Origin: Acidobacteriaceae bacterium
Lineage (GTDB): Bacteria; Acidobacteriota; Terriglobia; Terriglobales; Acidobacteriaceae
NCBI GenBank assembly: GCA_003134435.1
Contig: PLBE01000213.1
Coordinates: 9,700-50,612 of the forward strand
DNA length: 40,913 nucleotides
Reading direction: 5' to 3'
Position numbers and translations under genes: made by a program
The notes under the pieces: generated by a model
The model's input: only the letters and a program-made list of their open reading frames with translations
The model's database searches: none
Told to the model about the DNA's origin: nothing
Shown: one piece after another, positions 26,268 through 34,267 of the stretch
Layout: each line of letters begins with the position of its first letter
Position numbering within the stretch: the first letter of the stretch is position 1

Positions 26268-26912
26268 TCACCCTCTCAGATAAGGCAGCAATTCGCGAAA
26301 GGCGGGAGCGCCGGAGGAGCGGAGGAGTTCGTAGATCATCATTTCTGCTGAGGAAAGAATGGCTCCGGCGGCGCGCATGCGATCGAGCCCGATCCGCCAA
26401 TTTAATTCTGCCCGGGAACTGACGGCATCCGAAGCGACGTGCACCATGTAACCCTCTCGTAAGGCTCCCAGCGCGGTCTGCATCACGCAGATGTGGGTTT
26501 CCATGCCGCAGAGCAGGACGGTGGTGCGGTGGCCGGGCAGGCGCTTCAATAATGAGCAAAAAACGTCGCTGCCGAAGCAGGAGAACATCAGTTTGTCGAT
26601 GGCCGGACTGTCGGGCAGCAGGGAAGCGATTTCGGGTACGGTGTTGCCCAGGCCTTTGGCATATTGGGTCGTCACCAGCGCCGGGATTTTCAGGATTCCT
26701 GCCAGACGAATGAGCAGTTGGACATTGCGCACCAGCCGTTCTTTTTCCCAGATTGGTGGCAGCAATTTCTCCTGCATGTCGACGATGATGAGGGCGCACT
26801 GCTCGACATCTAGGGGACGGCGTGCCATCTCGGCATAGCCGGTTTCGGCTGGGGTGACGGATCCGATTAAATTGCCCGGCAAATTTCCGGTGAGAACTCC
26901 ACTGCTCGACAT
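26268..26912 (-). CDS. isochorismatase-family cysteine hydrolase
   Basis: The protein has 214 residues. The catalytic triad of the family is visible: Asp in ALIIVDMQEKLLP, Lys in AIDKLMFSCFGSD and Cys in GMETHICVMQTAL. The last block also holds the conserved non-proline cis-peptide region VLLCGMETH. The arrangement is closest to YcaC-like hydrolases of unknown substrate rather than nicotinamidase or true isochorismatase. The start ATG 26912 has GAGGAG seven bases away, so the roughly 28-residue N-terminal lead before MARRPLDVEQ is probably real. The gene has no obvious operon partner. Confidence 0.88.
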   Translation of the reverse strand: MSSSGVLTGNLPGNLIGSVTPAETGYAEMARRPLDVEQCALIIVDMQEKLLPPIWEKERLVRNVQLLIRLAGILKIPALVTTQYAKGLGNTVPEIASLLPDSPAIDKLMFSCFGSDVFCSLLKRLPGHRTTVLLCGMETHICVMQTALGALREGYMVHVASDAVSSRAELNWRIGLDRMRAAGAILSSAEMMIYELLRSSGAPAFRELLPYLRG

Positions 26913-26990
26913 AGTTGACTCCTCACACCACTGGCAAAGATTCTAACGCGGGGGTGGTGACTTGGGTGTTGATCCGACAGGGCAGATGTT

Positions 26991-27018
26991 TTGCAGCTGC
27001 AGGAAAATGATTTAGAAT
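26991..27018 (+). promoter_or_regulatory. probable promoter of tRNA-Gln
   Basis: TTGCAG (26991-26996) and TAGAAT (27013-27018) are separated by 16 bases. Transcription would begin at about 27025, only a couple of bases before the mature tRNA 5' end. Confidence 0.55.
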
Positions 27019-27026
27019 TCGGTCAT

Positions 27027-27100
27027 AGCCCGGTCGTTCAACGGTAGGACTGCAGCCTCTGGAGCTGCGTATCGGGGTTCGAATCCCTGCCGGGCTGCCA
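27027..27100 (+). tRNA. tRNA-Gln (anticodon CTG)
   Basis: The 74-base sequence folds into a full cloverleaf. The acceptor stem is AGCCCGG/CCGGGCT, the D stem GTTC/GGAC, and the anticodon stem GCAGC/GCTGC. The seven-base loop CTCTGGA puts CTG at positions 34-36. The T arm is CGGGG-TTCGAAT-CCCTG. The discriminator base is G, as expected for glutamine, and CCA is encoded. It reads CAG codons. It stands alone, with no other tRNA nearby. Confidence 0.95.
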
Positions 27101-27343
27101 CGCTTTTCTTGATACTTTCTGCCTACACTTGTTTTCAGCCAGTTGGAATGGACGCCGGCGCCGCGCTCGCGCCGTCCACAGCTCAATGGGCAGGTGGGGG
27201 TTGCCGTGGCTGAGTAGGGCAGGGGTAACGTCCTCGCGCGTCCGCCAGGTGGCGAAGCCCGGTGCTCCACTGCTGTTGGACCAACTACATGGACCGGCTT
27301 GTCCTCTTCCCCTTTTCCCCAATTTCATTTCTAATGCTCGGCT

Positions 27344-28840
27344 ATGGTCCGCAACCTTTTTTGCCTGGGTTTCACCCTCTTTTTTCTGACCGTTTCTTCT
27401 TTATCAACCCTCGCCGCCGACCGCGCTTCAGATCGAGAAATCGCCGATCGCCTGATCGCGGAGGCACTCAAGCCCTCTCCGCTGCAAAGCAATCTTCGCC
27501 GGTTGACCGATGAGATTGGCGGACGCGTGCCTGGCACTCCGGCCTTCCAGCGTGCGGCCGATTGGGGCGTGGCGGCTTTCAAGGAAGCCGGCGCCGACAG
27601 CGTGCATACCGAAGAATTCAGCATCCCGCAATCCTGGGCCGAGGGCGCAACCGAGATGACCGCGTCGCTGTTTTCCGGAACCACGTTCCCCGTCCGCGCC
27701 GTATCGGTTGCGTGGGCGCCGGCACTGGCTGCGACCAAGCAAGTGCCCATCGTCGATGTGGGCGAGGGGTCGGCCGCCGAGTTTGCCAAGGTCGGAGACA
27801 TTGCTGGCAGGTTGGTGCTGGTGCACACCAAGGTGCTCGGGAACTGGGACGATCTTTTCCTGGAATACGAACGCGCGCCCGCGGTGATTGCGCTGGCGGT
27901 GAAAGGGAAGGCCCTAGCCATCGCGTTCATGGCCACCCGCGAGCATGGCATCCTCTACCGGCATACCAACGCCGGGGTTGGCGAGATTGATGCGCTTCCG
28001 CAGCTCATCGTCGCCCGCGAAGACGGAGAGCGCATTGCGCGCTTGCTCGCGTCGGCCAATCCGGTGTGGGCCAATCTTTCCATTCCCAACAAAATCGGTC
28101 CAGCCTTCAAGACCTGGAACGTAGTGGCGGAGATTCGTGGCAGCGAGAAGCCCGACGAGTTCGTGGTCCTCGGCGCCCATCTCGATTCCTGGGAACTCGG
28201 AACGGGCGCGCTCGACAACGGCTGTAACGCCGCCTTGGTGATTGACGCGCTGCGAGCGATCAAAGCGTCGGGCTTGAGGCCGCGACGATCCATCCGCTTT
28301 ATTCTGTTTTCGGGGGAAGAGCAAGGCATGATCGGGTCTCGACAATACGCCACCGCGCATCGCAGCGAACTCGACAAAATGGCCGCTGCCGTTATCTTCG
28401 ATTCCGGCACCGGCAAAACCACCGGCTTCTCCACTGGCGGTCGCAAAGACGTTGTTCCCGCCGTCCAGTTGATGTTAGAGCCCTTAGAACAGTTCGGCGT
28501 CACCAAGGCCGATCCCAGCGCCGAGTCGGGCACCGATCACTTTGACTTCATGCTCGAAGGCGTCCCCACCTTTGTCGCAGACCAGGATGAAGCCAACTAC
28601 TTGGAGAACTATCACGCCACCACCGATACCTTCGACAAAGTAGATCTCCCTCAGCTCAAGAAGCATGTGGCGGAAGCCACGGAATTTACCTTTGCGCTGG
28701 CCAACGCCGCCGAGCGCATCGGACCGCGCCTGACCCGCGCCCAGATCGAACAGACCCTGCATGAAACTCATCTCGACCAGGAATTGAAAGACATGGATAT
28801 GTGGGAGGAATGGGCCAACGGAAAGCGAGGCCGACAATAG
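27344..28840 (+). CDS. secreted M28-family zinc aminopeptidase
   Basis: The protein has 498 residues. A signal peptide (LFCLGFTLFFLTVSSLSTLA) directs export to the periplasm or outside. A PA-like insert (about 100-190) precedes the peptidase core. Metal and catalytic motifs are complete: VVLGAHLDSWELG (His/Asp, about 276), TGALDNGCNAALV (bridging Asp), LFSGEEQGMIGSRQY (catalytic Glu pair, about 323) and SGTDHFDFMLEGVPTF (last His, about 397). M28 enzymes remove N-terminal residues from peptides using two zinc ions. The start is the only in-frame ATG; the ribosome site is weak. No partner genes are evident. Confidence 0.9.
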   Translation: MVRNLFCLGFTLFFLTVSSLSTLAADRASDREIADRLIAEALKPSPLQSNLRRLTDEIGGRVPGTPAFQRAADWGVAAFKEAGADSVHTEEFSIPQSWAEGATEMTASLFSGTTFPVRAVSVAWAPALAATKQVPIVDVGEGSAAEFAKVGDIAGRLVLVHTKVLGNWDDLFLEYERAPAVIALAVKGKALAIAFMATREHGILYRHTNAGVGEIDALPQLIVAREDGERIARLLASANPVWANLSIPNKIGPAFKTWNVVAEIRGSEKPDEFVVLGAHLDSWELGTGALDNGCNAALVIDALRAIKASGLRPRRSIRFILFSGEEQGMIGSRQYATAHRSELDKMAAAVIFDSGTGKTTGFSTGGRKDVVPAVQLMLEPLEQFGVTKADPSAESGTDHFDFMLEGVPTFVADQDEANYLENYHATTDTFDKVDLPQLKKHVAEATEFTFALANAAERIGPRLTRAQIEQTLHETHLDQELKDMDMWEEWANGKRGRQ

Positions 28841-28930
28841 CAGGGTAGCTGCAGCAGGCGGCGGAAAAACTTCGATGCGCGGTGGTTCCGGGATGGGCAC
28901 AATCGTGCCGTAAACCCTTTCGCGCTTGGA

Positions 28931-29899
28931 TTGACTCACCACGCAGGTCGGCCACCTGCAGTAATATTTCCTGTGCTCGTCTTCTGGATTCTCTTCAATT
29001 TGTTTGTAGTGGCGATGCTGGCCCTCGACTTGGGAGTCCTGAATCGTCGCTCCCATCGCATCCGCTTTCGCGAAGCCCTGGCCTGGTCAGCCGTCTGGAT
29101 TCTGCTTGCGGCCACGTTTGCGGTGCTGGTGTTGGTCTGGCACGGGCGTCCTCAGGCCCTGCAGTTCGTGACCGGATACGTCATCGAACTGTCGCTCAGC
29201 ATGGACAATCTCTTCATCTTTCTCGTCATCTTCCGTTACTTCAAGGTGCCCGACGAATATCAGCACAAAGTGCTGTTCTGGGGAATTCTCGGCGCTCTGC
29301 TCATGCGCGGCCTTTTCATCATCGCCGGTGTTGGACTCATGCAGCGCTTCAGTTGGATCACCTACGCCTTCGGCGCTCTGCTTATCTATTCCGGAATGAA
29401 ATTGCTGCGGCCAGGCAACGCGCAGGTCCATCCCGAAAAAAATCCTGCGCTCAAATACTTTCGTCGAATGTTCCCAGTAACCAAAGAGTATGAGGAGGAT
29501 CGGTTTTTCGTCCGGCAAGTTGCCGAGGGAAGCTACCGTCTGTATGCCACTCCGTTGCTGCTGGTGCTGCTGATGGTGGAGACCAGCGACATTCTTCTGG
29601 CGGTCGATTCGGTCCCGGCCATCCTCTCCATCACGGTGAATGCCTTCATCGTCTATACCTCGAATGTGTTTGCCATTTTCGGTCTGCGGTCCATGTACTT
29701 TGCCCTGGCTGGAATGATGGACCTATTTCACTACCTGCATTATGGACTGTCGCTGGTGTTGATTTTTATCGGGTTCAAAATGCTGGCCTCGCATTACCTG
29801 TCGATTCCAACCGAGTGGGCGCTCGGGATTGTGCTACTGGTTTTGGCAACCTCCATAATGGCGTCGCTCCTGCATCCGCAAAGAGAACTGGCGCCATAG
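28931..29899 (+). CDS. TerC-family integral membrane protein
   Basis: The protein has 322 residues if TTG 28931 is used; GTG 28973, just before the first helix, is a fair alternative. It has about nine helices. Family motifs are MLALDLGVLNRRSH, the acidic pair region FVTGYVIELSLSMDNLFIFL and a second copy LMVETSDILLAVDSVPAILS, plus FVVYTSN-like FIVYTSNVFAIFGLR. Family members (TerC/Alx) are linked to tellurite resistance and Mn2+ export at the inner membrane. I looked for a yybP-ykoY riboswitch upstream and did not find one; only 90 bases separate it from the peptidase gene. Confidence 0.9.
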   Translation: MTHHAGRPPAVIFPVLVFWILFNLFVVAMLALDLGVLNRRSHRIRFREALAWSAVWILLAATFAVLVLVWHGRPQALQFVTGYVIELSLSMDNLFIFLVIFRYFKVPDEYQHKVLFWGILGALLMRGLFIIAGVGLMQRFSWITYAFGALLIYSGMKLLRPGNAQVHPEKNPALKYFRRMFPVTKEYEEDRFFVRQVAEGSYRLYATPLLLVLLMVETSDILLAVDSVPAILSITVNAFIVYTSNVFAIFGLRSMYFALAGMMDLFHYLHYGLSLVLIFIGFKMLASHYLSIPTEWALGIVLLVLATSIMASLLHPQRELAP

Positions 29900-30001
29900 C
29901 TGTACCGGTGTTGTCCGAGTCCTCTGTTGTAAGGATTTTGATGGTGAGCCCAGTCGCAGAGCGCCGGTGTGCCAGGTTGAATATTGCTATGATGAAGATT
30001 C

Positions 30002-31096
30002 ATGATCAGCGTCCCCGTCGCCACGCCCTCCCGATCCTATGAAGTTCTCATCGGGAGTGGCCTGCTCCTCCGCGCCGGAGATTGCCTGGGCAAGTTTCTT
30101 GAAAACCGTTGCGCCTTCGTGATCACGGTCCCCCCCGTTCGCAGGCGTTGGGCCAAAGTCTTAACCAAATCGTTGGCAGCTTCGGGAATCGAAACCAAGG
30201 TACTTGAAATGCCGGATGGCGAGCGTTCCAAACGCCTCGCGACCCTGGAGAAACTGGCAGAGGCGCTGGTGAAGCAAGGCGCGGATCGCGGCGTGACGCT
30301 GGTTGCGCTTGGCGGCGGCGTTGTCGGCGACGTGACCGGATTTCTGGCCTCGATCTACATGCGGGGCGTGGATGTGATCCAGGTGCCAACCACAGTATTA
30401 GCGCAGGTCGATGCGGCCATCGGAGGGAAAACCGGCGTCAACCTGGTGTCGGGAAAGAATCTGCTCGGCACTTTCCACCAACCCCGAGCCGTGCTCATCG
30501 ACCCCGCTGTGCTCGAGACCCTGCCTTCGCGCGAATACTGCGCCGGCCTTTACGAGTCGCTGAAGTGCGGCATCATGGGGGATCCGGGATTGTTCAAGCT
30601 CTTTGAAGATCGCCGCCGCGAAATTCTGGATCGCGAGCCGGCTGTGGTCGAGAAGGTGATTGCCGATTCGGTGCGCCTGAAAGCATCGATTGTAAGCGCC
30701 GACGAACGTGAAGGAGGGCTGCGCCAGGTGCTTAATTTCGGCCACACCATCGGACACGCCCTCGAAGCGGAGACCGGCTACACGAAGTTGCTGCATGGAG
30801 AAGCCGTGGCCTGGGGCATGATCGCCGCCACCCACATCGCGCTCTCCACCGGCAAACTGGATAGCGTGACGGCGGGCCGCATTTCCAACTTGGTGATCGG
30901 TTTTAGCCGCTTGCCTCGCATGGAGTTGAAGACCGCCAGTATCTTGAAGCGATTGCGTTCCGACAAGAAAACGCGCCGCGGCGTAGTCCACTTCATTCTG
31001 CCTCGTGAGATTGGAAAAGTTGAGATCACCAGCGACGTACCGGAAGCAATCGTGCGCTCCGCCGTCGACGAGATAAGAAAACTGGCGCGGAATTAG
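30002..31096 (+). CDS. aroB: 3-dehydroquinate synthase
   Basis: The 364-residue enzyme catalyses the second step of the shikimate pathway, making 3-dehydroquinate from DAHP with NAD+ and a divalent metal. NAD-binding and active-site blocks are intact: VALGGGVVGDVTGFLASIYM, VIQVPTTVLAQVDAAIGGKT, NLLGTFHQPRAVLID, YCAGLYESLKCGIMGD and the metal ligands in LNFGHTIGHALEAETG and LLHGEAVAWGM. The start ATG 30002 is preceded by a modest GAAG. It is followed after 46 bases by the quinone methyltransferase gene on the same strand, and the two may be co-transcribed. Confidence 0.96.
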   Translation: MISVPVATPSRSYEVLIGSGLLLRAGDCLGKFLENRCAFVITVPPVRRRWAKVLTKSLAASGIETKVLEMPDGERSKRLATLEKLAEALVKQGADRGVTLVALGGGVVGDVTGFLASIYMRGVDVIQVPTTVLAQVDAAIGGKTGVNLVSGKNLLGTFHQPRAVLIDPAVLETLPSREYCAGLYESLKCGIMGDPGLFKLFEDRRREILDREPAVVEKVIADSVRLKASIVSADEREGGLRQVLNFGHTIGHALEAETGYTKLLHGEAVAWGMIAATHIALSTGKLDSVTAGRISNLVIGFSRLPRMELKTASILKRLRSDKKTRRGVVHFILPREIGKVEITSDVPEAIVRSAVDEIRKLARN

Positions 31097-31142
31097 TGGA
31101 GTGACAGGCGTCTTGGGCCGGTCTCCACGAAGCAGCCATCCT

Positions 31143-31925
31143 ATGTATCAAGAGATCAAGCATCGAATTGTGGGCGCGGCTCCGGCGGGCGCGGCCGACC
31201 GCGACTCGGCGGCGGACGCCGTGCGCGAGATGTTCACCGCGATCGCGCCGCGCTACGATCTGCTGAATCACGTCCTTTCGTTCAATATCGATCGCTGGTG
31301 GTGGTGGCGCACGGCGCGCAGGTTCGATGCCATTCTGCAGCGACCCGAAACTCGTGTGCTCGATCTCTGTTGCGGCACGGGAGATATGAGTTTTGCTTTG
31401 CAGCGTCGCGCCTTACGTTGGCGCAACGGTTCCCGAGTTGCCCAGATTCTGGGCGCCGATTTTTCTCATGCCATGCTGCAACGCGCGGCGCAGAAGACAG
31501 CCGAGAAGGGAAGCGGCGCAAACTTGCGCTGGATCGAGGCCGACGCGCTGCGACTGCCTTTTCCCGATGGCCATTTCAATCTGGTGACGTCGGCATTCGG
31601 TTTTAGAAACCTGGCCGACTATGACGCCGGCCTCCGCGAGATCGCTCGTGTGCTGGCCCCCGGCGGAGAGTGCGGCATCCTCGATTTTGGAGAGCCCGGC
31701 GGATTGATCGGACAAGGGTATCGAATTTATTTCAAAAAAGTCCTTCCCGCCATCGGGACCTTGATTTCAGGGGTGCGAGGCCCGTACGCCTACCTGCCCG
31801 CTTCCGTCGAGCGCTTTCCCGCCCCCGGCGAAATGCTGGAGCGCATGCGCCAGGCTGGGTTTCGTGAAGTTTCCTGGACTGCTTACACTTTTGGGGTTGC
31901 CGGCCTCTACCGCGGCGTGAAGTAG
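31143..31925 (+). CDS. ubiE: demethylmenaquinone/ubiquinone C-methyltransferase
   Basis: The protein is about 260 residues from ATG 31143; GTG 31101 would add 14 residues and neither ribosome site is strong. UbiE/MenG signatures are present: VREMFTAIAPRYDLLNHVLS, VLDLCCGTGDMSF (SAM binding), LGADFSHAML, EADALRLPFPDGHFN, VTSAFGFRNLADYDAGLREI and YLPASVERFPAPGEM. The enzyme methylates demethylmenaquinone, the final step to menaquinone, the usual respiratory quinone of this kind of organism. An oddity is the WWWWRTARRF run near residue 55. Confidence 0.93.
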   Translation: MYQEIKHRIVGAAPAGAADRDSAADAVREMFTAIAPRYDLLNHVLSFNIDRWWWWRTARRFDAILQRPETRVLDLCCGTGDMSFALQRRALRWRNGSRVAQILGADFSHAMLQRAAQKTAEKGSGANLRWIEADALRLPFPDGHFNLVTSAFGFRNLADYDAGLREIARVLAPGGECGILDFGEPGGLIGQGYRIYFKKVLPAIGTLISGVRGPYAYLPASVERFPAPGEMLERMRQAGFREVSWTAYTFGVAGLYRGVK

Positions 31926-31978
31926 GTCGAGATCCCTAGCGTTAAGATCGGAGATGAATCCTTGTCGAGTCGGTTCTT

Positions 31979-33034
31979 TCAGTTGCTGGGGAAGGAATCC
32001 GCGAACGCCTCCAGATTGGTTTTCTCCATCACTCTTTTGTAGTCGTCGCCGAGAAATTCCTGCAACCGGTCCGTGTTCATGGTGTACTGCCCAGTCATGT
32101 AAGGGACGGCGTCCGGCGGGATCGCCGAAATGTTCCAGTTCCACAGCAGTTGCAGGATGCGACGCATGGTCCACTTTCCCGGCACCCGGAGCAAGCGGGC
32201 GTTCGCCAGCGCGATACATTGCTCGAAACTCAAAGCCTCGCCGCGCCCGGCAACATTCAGAATGGTCACGCGCCGCGCTTCCGGTTCTCGATTCAGTATC
32301 CACGCGATCAGCCGGGCCATGTCGTCCACGTGGACGAACTGAATCTTGTTGTCCAGATACTTCCGTCCAAACGGCAAAATGCAGGGTAGCCGCCGTCCCG
32401 ATTGCCGCCATCGCGCGGCGCTCGGCCCTTTGCCATTGGGCGTTCCACGAAACGCCCCCATCAGATAATTTTCCACCGTGGCGCCCGCCAGAATGTGAGG
32501 ACGCAAAATGAAAACGCTGCACCCCCGCAGCGAACCGGCGCGCTGCTGCACCACCATCTCGCTTTCCTGCTTGTGGATCGCGTAGGGCAGCGTATGCGCT
32601 CCCAGAGGCGCATCTTCGGCAACGGGCGTGGGGAGGTCCGGGCCATACGCCGACACACTGCTGGGAAAAATAAACTGCCGAATCCCGCTTTCCGCGTTCC
32701 GGTTGGCCTCACTGATCGCTTCCATGACCCGCGCGGTCCCGGCCACGTTGATCCGCCACATCCGGTCGACATCCAAAACTCCGGTGCGCTGCGGATCGAT
32801 GACAAATGCCAGGTGCACCACGGCCACGGGCTGCACGTCGCGTAACAACAGGAGCATTTCGCGCGCCGATTCCTCCACTCCCAGGTCCAAGGCTACAAAG
32901 CGCGCAATCTGGGAATGAGTTGGGGGCGAAATATCAATCCCGACCACCTTGTAATCCGAGAGTTGTTGTACGAGTCGTTGGCCCAGATTGCCCGAAACGC
33001 CGGTGACGACGATGGTTGGCTTTGCCGTATCCAT
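31979..33034 (-). CDS. NAD-dependent epimerase/dehydratase (extended SDR)
   Basis: The protein has 351 residues. The Rossmann motif is VVTGVSGNLGQRLV (about 9-22), with the acidic NAD-selecting residue in VVGIDIS. The active-site Ser is in IFPSSVSAYGP and the Tyr-Lys pair is in LPYAIHKQESE. The C-terminal part (HVDDMARLIAWILN, and so on) fits a sugar-nucleotide or steroid-type SDR. The substrate is unknown. Its start codon touches the stop of the upstream foldase gene (TAAATG), so both are likely in one transcript. A role in envelope sugar metabolism is possible but unproven. Confidence 0.85.
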   Translation of the reverse strand: MDTAKPTIVVTGVSGNLGQRLVQQLSDYKVVGIDISPPTHSQIARFVALDLGVEESAREMLLLLRDVQPVAVVHLAFVIDPQRTGVLDVDRMWRINVAGTARVMEAISEANRNAESGIRQFIFPSSVSAYGPDLPTPVAEDAPLGAHTLPYAIHKQESEMVVQQRAGSLRGCSVFILRPHILAGATVENYLMGAFRGTPNGKGPSAARWRQSGRRLPCILPFGRKYLDNKIQFVHVDDMARLIAWILNREPEARRVTILNVAGRGEALSFEQCIALANARLLRVPGKWTMRRILQLLWNWNISAIPPDAVPYMTGQYTMNTDRLQEFLGDDYKRVMEKTNLEAFADSFPSN

Positions 33035-34132
33035 TTAATCGGGATCGTCTTCACCCGGCTTTACCGGAGGCTTTGATCCTCTGACCGGTGGTGGCACGAC
33101 CGGGCGAGTGGGACCAAAGTAGGCCTCATTCAGATCGACATTGCCCTGAAAACCCTGCATGCTGTCACGATAACGCTGGCTCGATATTGTGTTGCGAATT
33201 TCCGTCTTCACCTTGTCATCAGCCAGGGTCAAGGTTTCCTTGCTCACCAGTTTGTAAATGTAGTGGCCGCTGTTGGCGTCGTTGATCACCTCCGATACCT
33301 CACCCGGCTTCAAATCCATGACTGCCTGATGGTTCGCCGGCAGCGTGCTGCGGCGCACCTTCTCCATTTTCGTGTTCGGCGCATTTCCCGGCAGTCCGGC
33401 GGCGCTATAGGCTTCCTTTTGCAGCTTGTCGGGATCTTCGCCCTGAACAGCGCGCGCGCGCAGTGTGTCGGCGATTTTCGTCATCGCCTCCTCCGCAGCT
33501 TTCTTCTGCGCGTCGGTCGGCGTTGCTGGTGGACTTGGCTTGGCAGTCGCGGCGCCCGGCTTCGGTTTTACGGGCGCAGGCGCAATCTGTTTGGACCGCG
33601 GAATGAAGATCCGGGCAAAAGTCGCTTGCTCATACGAGCCTTCATTCTTCTTGTAATACTCCTCAATATCGCTATCGCTGACCTTGCCCGAATCCTCCTG
33701 CAGTGCGCGGCTCAGTTCCTGGGAGAGAATTTGCATGCGCGCAAAGTGCATCTTCTCCTCGAACGTCGCTCCCTTGTCGAGACCGCGCTTGTCCGCCGCC
33801 TCCGACATCCTCAGCATTCGCGTATACGCCGTCGCCAACTGGCGTCGAATCGCGGGCGACATGTTGGGCTGCAGCGCTTCGGCGAGCTTCTCAAATTGCG
33901 CCCGGTTGATCGTTGTTTTGCAGGCGTCGCCCGTGGCACCGGCGTCGGAACAAAAACCTTTGATCGTGATCACCACATCATCCGGCGCAACTTTGACCTC
34001 GGCGGGCTTGTCGGGTGCCGGGGCAGCGGGTTGTTCCGCCTTGGCTCCGGCGGCGGCAGGTGTAGCCGGGGGCGGGGCTTGTGCAAACGCCAAGCCCGCG
34101 AATAAGAGATACACGAGACACTCAGAACGCAT
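33035..34132 (-). CDS. periplasmic parvulin-type peptidyl-prolyl isomerase (PpiC/SurA-like)
   Basis: The protein has 365 residues. A signal peptide (MRSECLVYLLFAGLAFAQA) is followed by a Pro/Ala-rich linker and a SurA-like helical chaperone part (NRAQFEKLAEALQPNMSP to RALQEDSGKVSDSDIEEYY). The parvulin domain starts at ATFARIFIP and is interrupted by about 30 Pro/Ala/Lys residues before resuming with LRARAVQGEDPDKLQKEAYS and SEVINDANSGHYIYKLVSKE. It should help fold outer-membrane or exported proteins. Two Cys in GFCSDAGATGDACK may form a disulfide. The TGGAGG site 10 bases from the ATG supports the start. It ends in a Pro-rich acidic tail. Confidence 0.85.
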   Translation of the reverse strand: MRSECLVYLLFAGLAFAQAPPPATPAAAGAKAEQPAAPAPDKPAEVKVAPDDVVITIKGFCSDAGATGDACKTTINRAQFEKLAEALQPNMSPAIRRQLATAYTRMLRMSEAADKRGLDKGATFEEKMHFARMQILSQELSRALQEDSGKVSDSDIEEYYKKNEGSYEQATFARIFIPRSKQIAPAPVKPKPGAATAKPSPPATPTDAQKKAAEEAMTKIADTLRARAVQGEDPDKLQKEAYSAAGLPGNAPNTKMEKVRRSTLPANHQAVMDLKPGEVSEVINDANSGHYIYKLVSKETLTLADDKVKTEIRNTISSQRYRDSMQGFQGNVDLNEAYFGPTRPVVPPPVRGSKPPVKPGEDDPD

Positions 34133-34267
34133 GAATCTGGATCCTCCAGGGAAAGAAAATTGCGACGAATGTCATCGTAGCATGTCCCGCCGCAGACGGG
34201 GCAAGGGGTCATCCTTGTCGGCAAGAGTGTGGGCAGGGGGTTGGCGGCGGACCCATCCAAAGCGATA

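Noticed and set aside
26923-27328. Minus-strand frames across the tRNA (GRDSNPDTQL-type translation)
   Set aside because: This is the familiar artefact of translating the antisense of a tRNA gene; the cloverleaf explains the sequence.
28841-28930. Possible yybP-ykoY manganese riboswitch before the TerC gene
   Set aside because: The family of the downstream gene made this worth checking, but the conserved core sequence and paired stems were not found.
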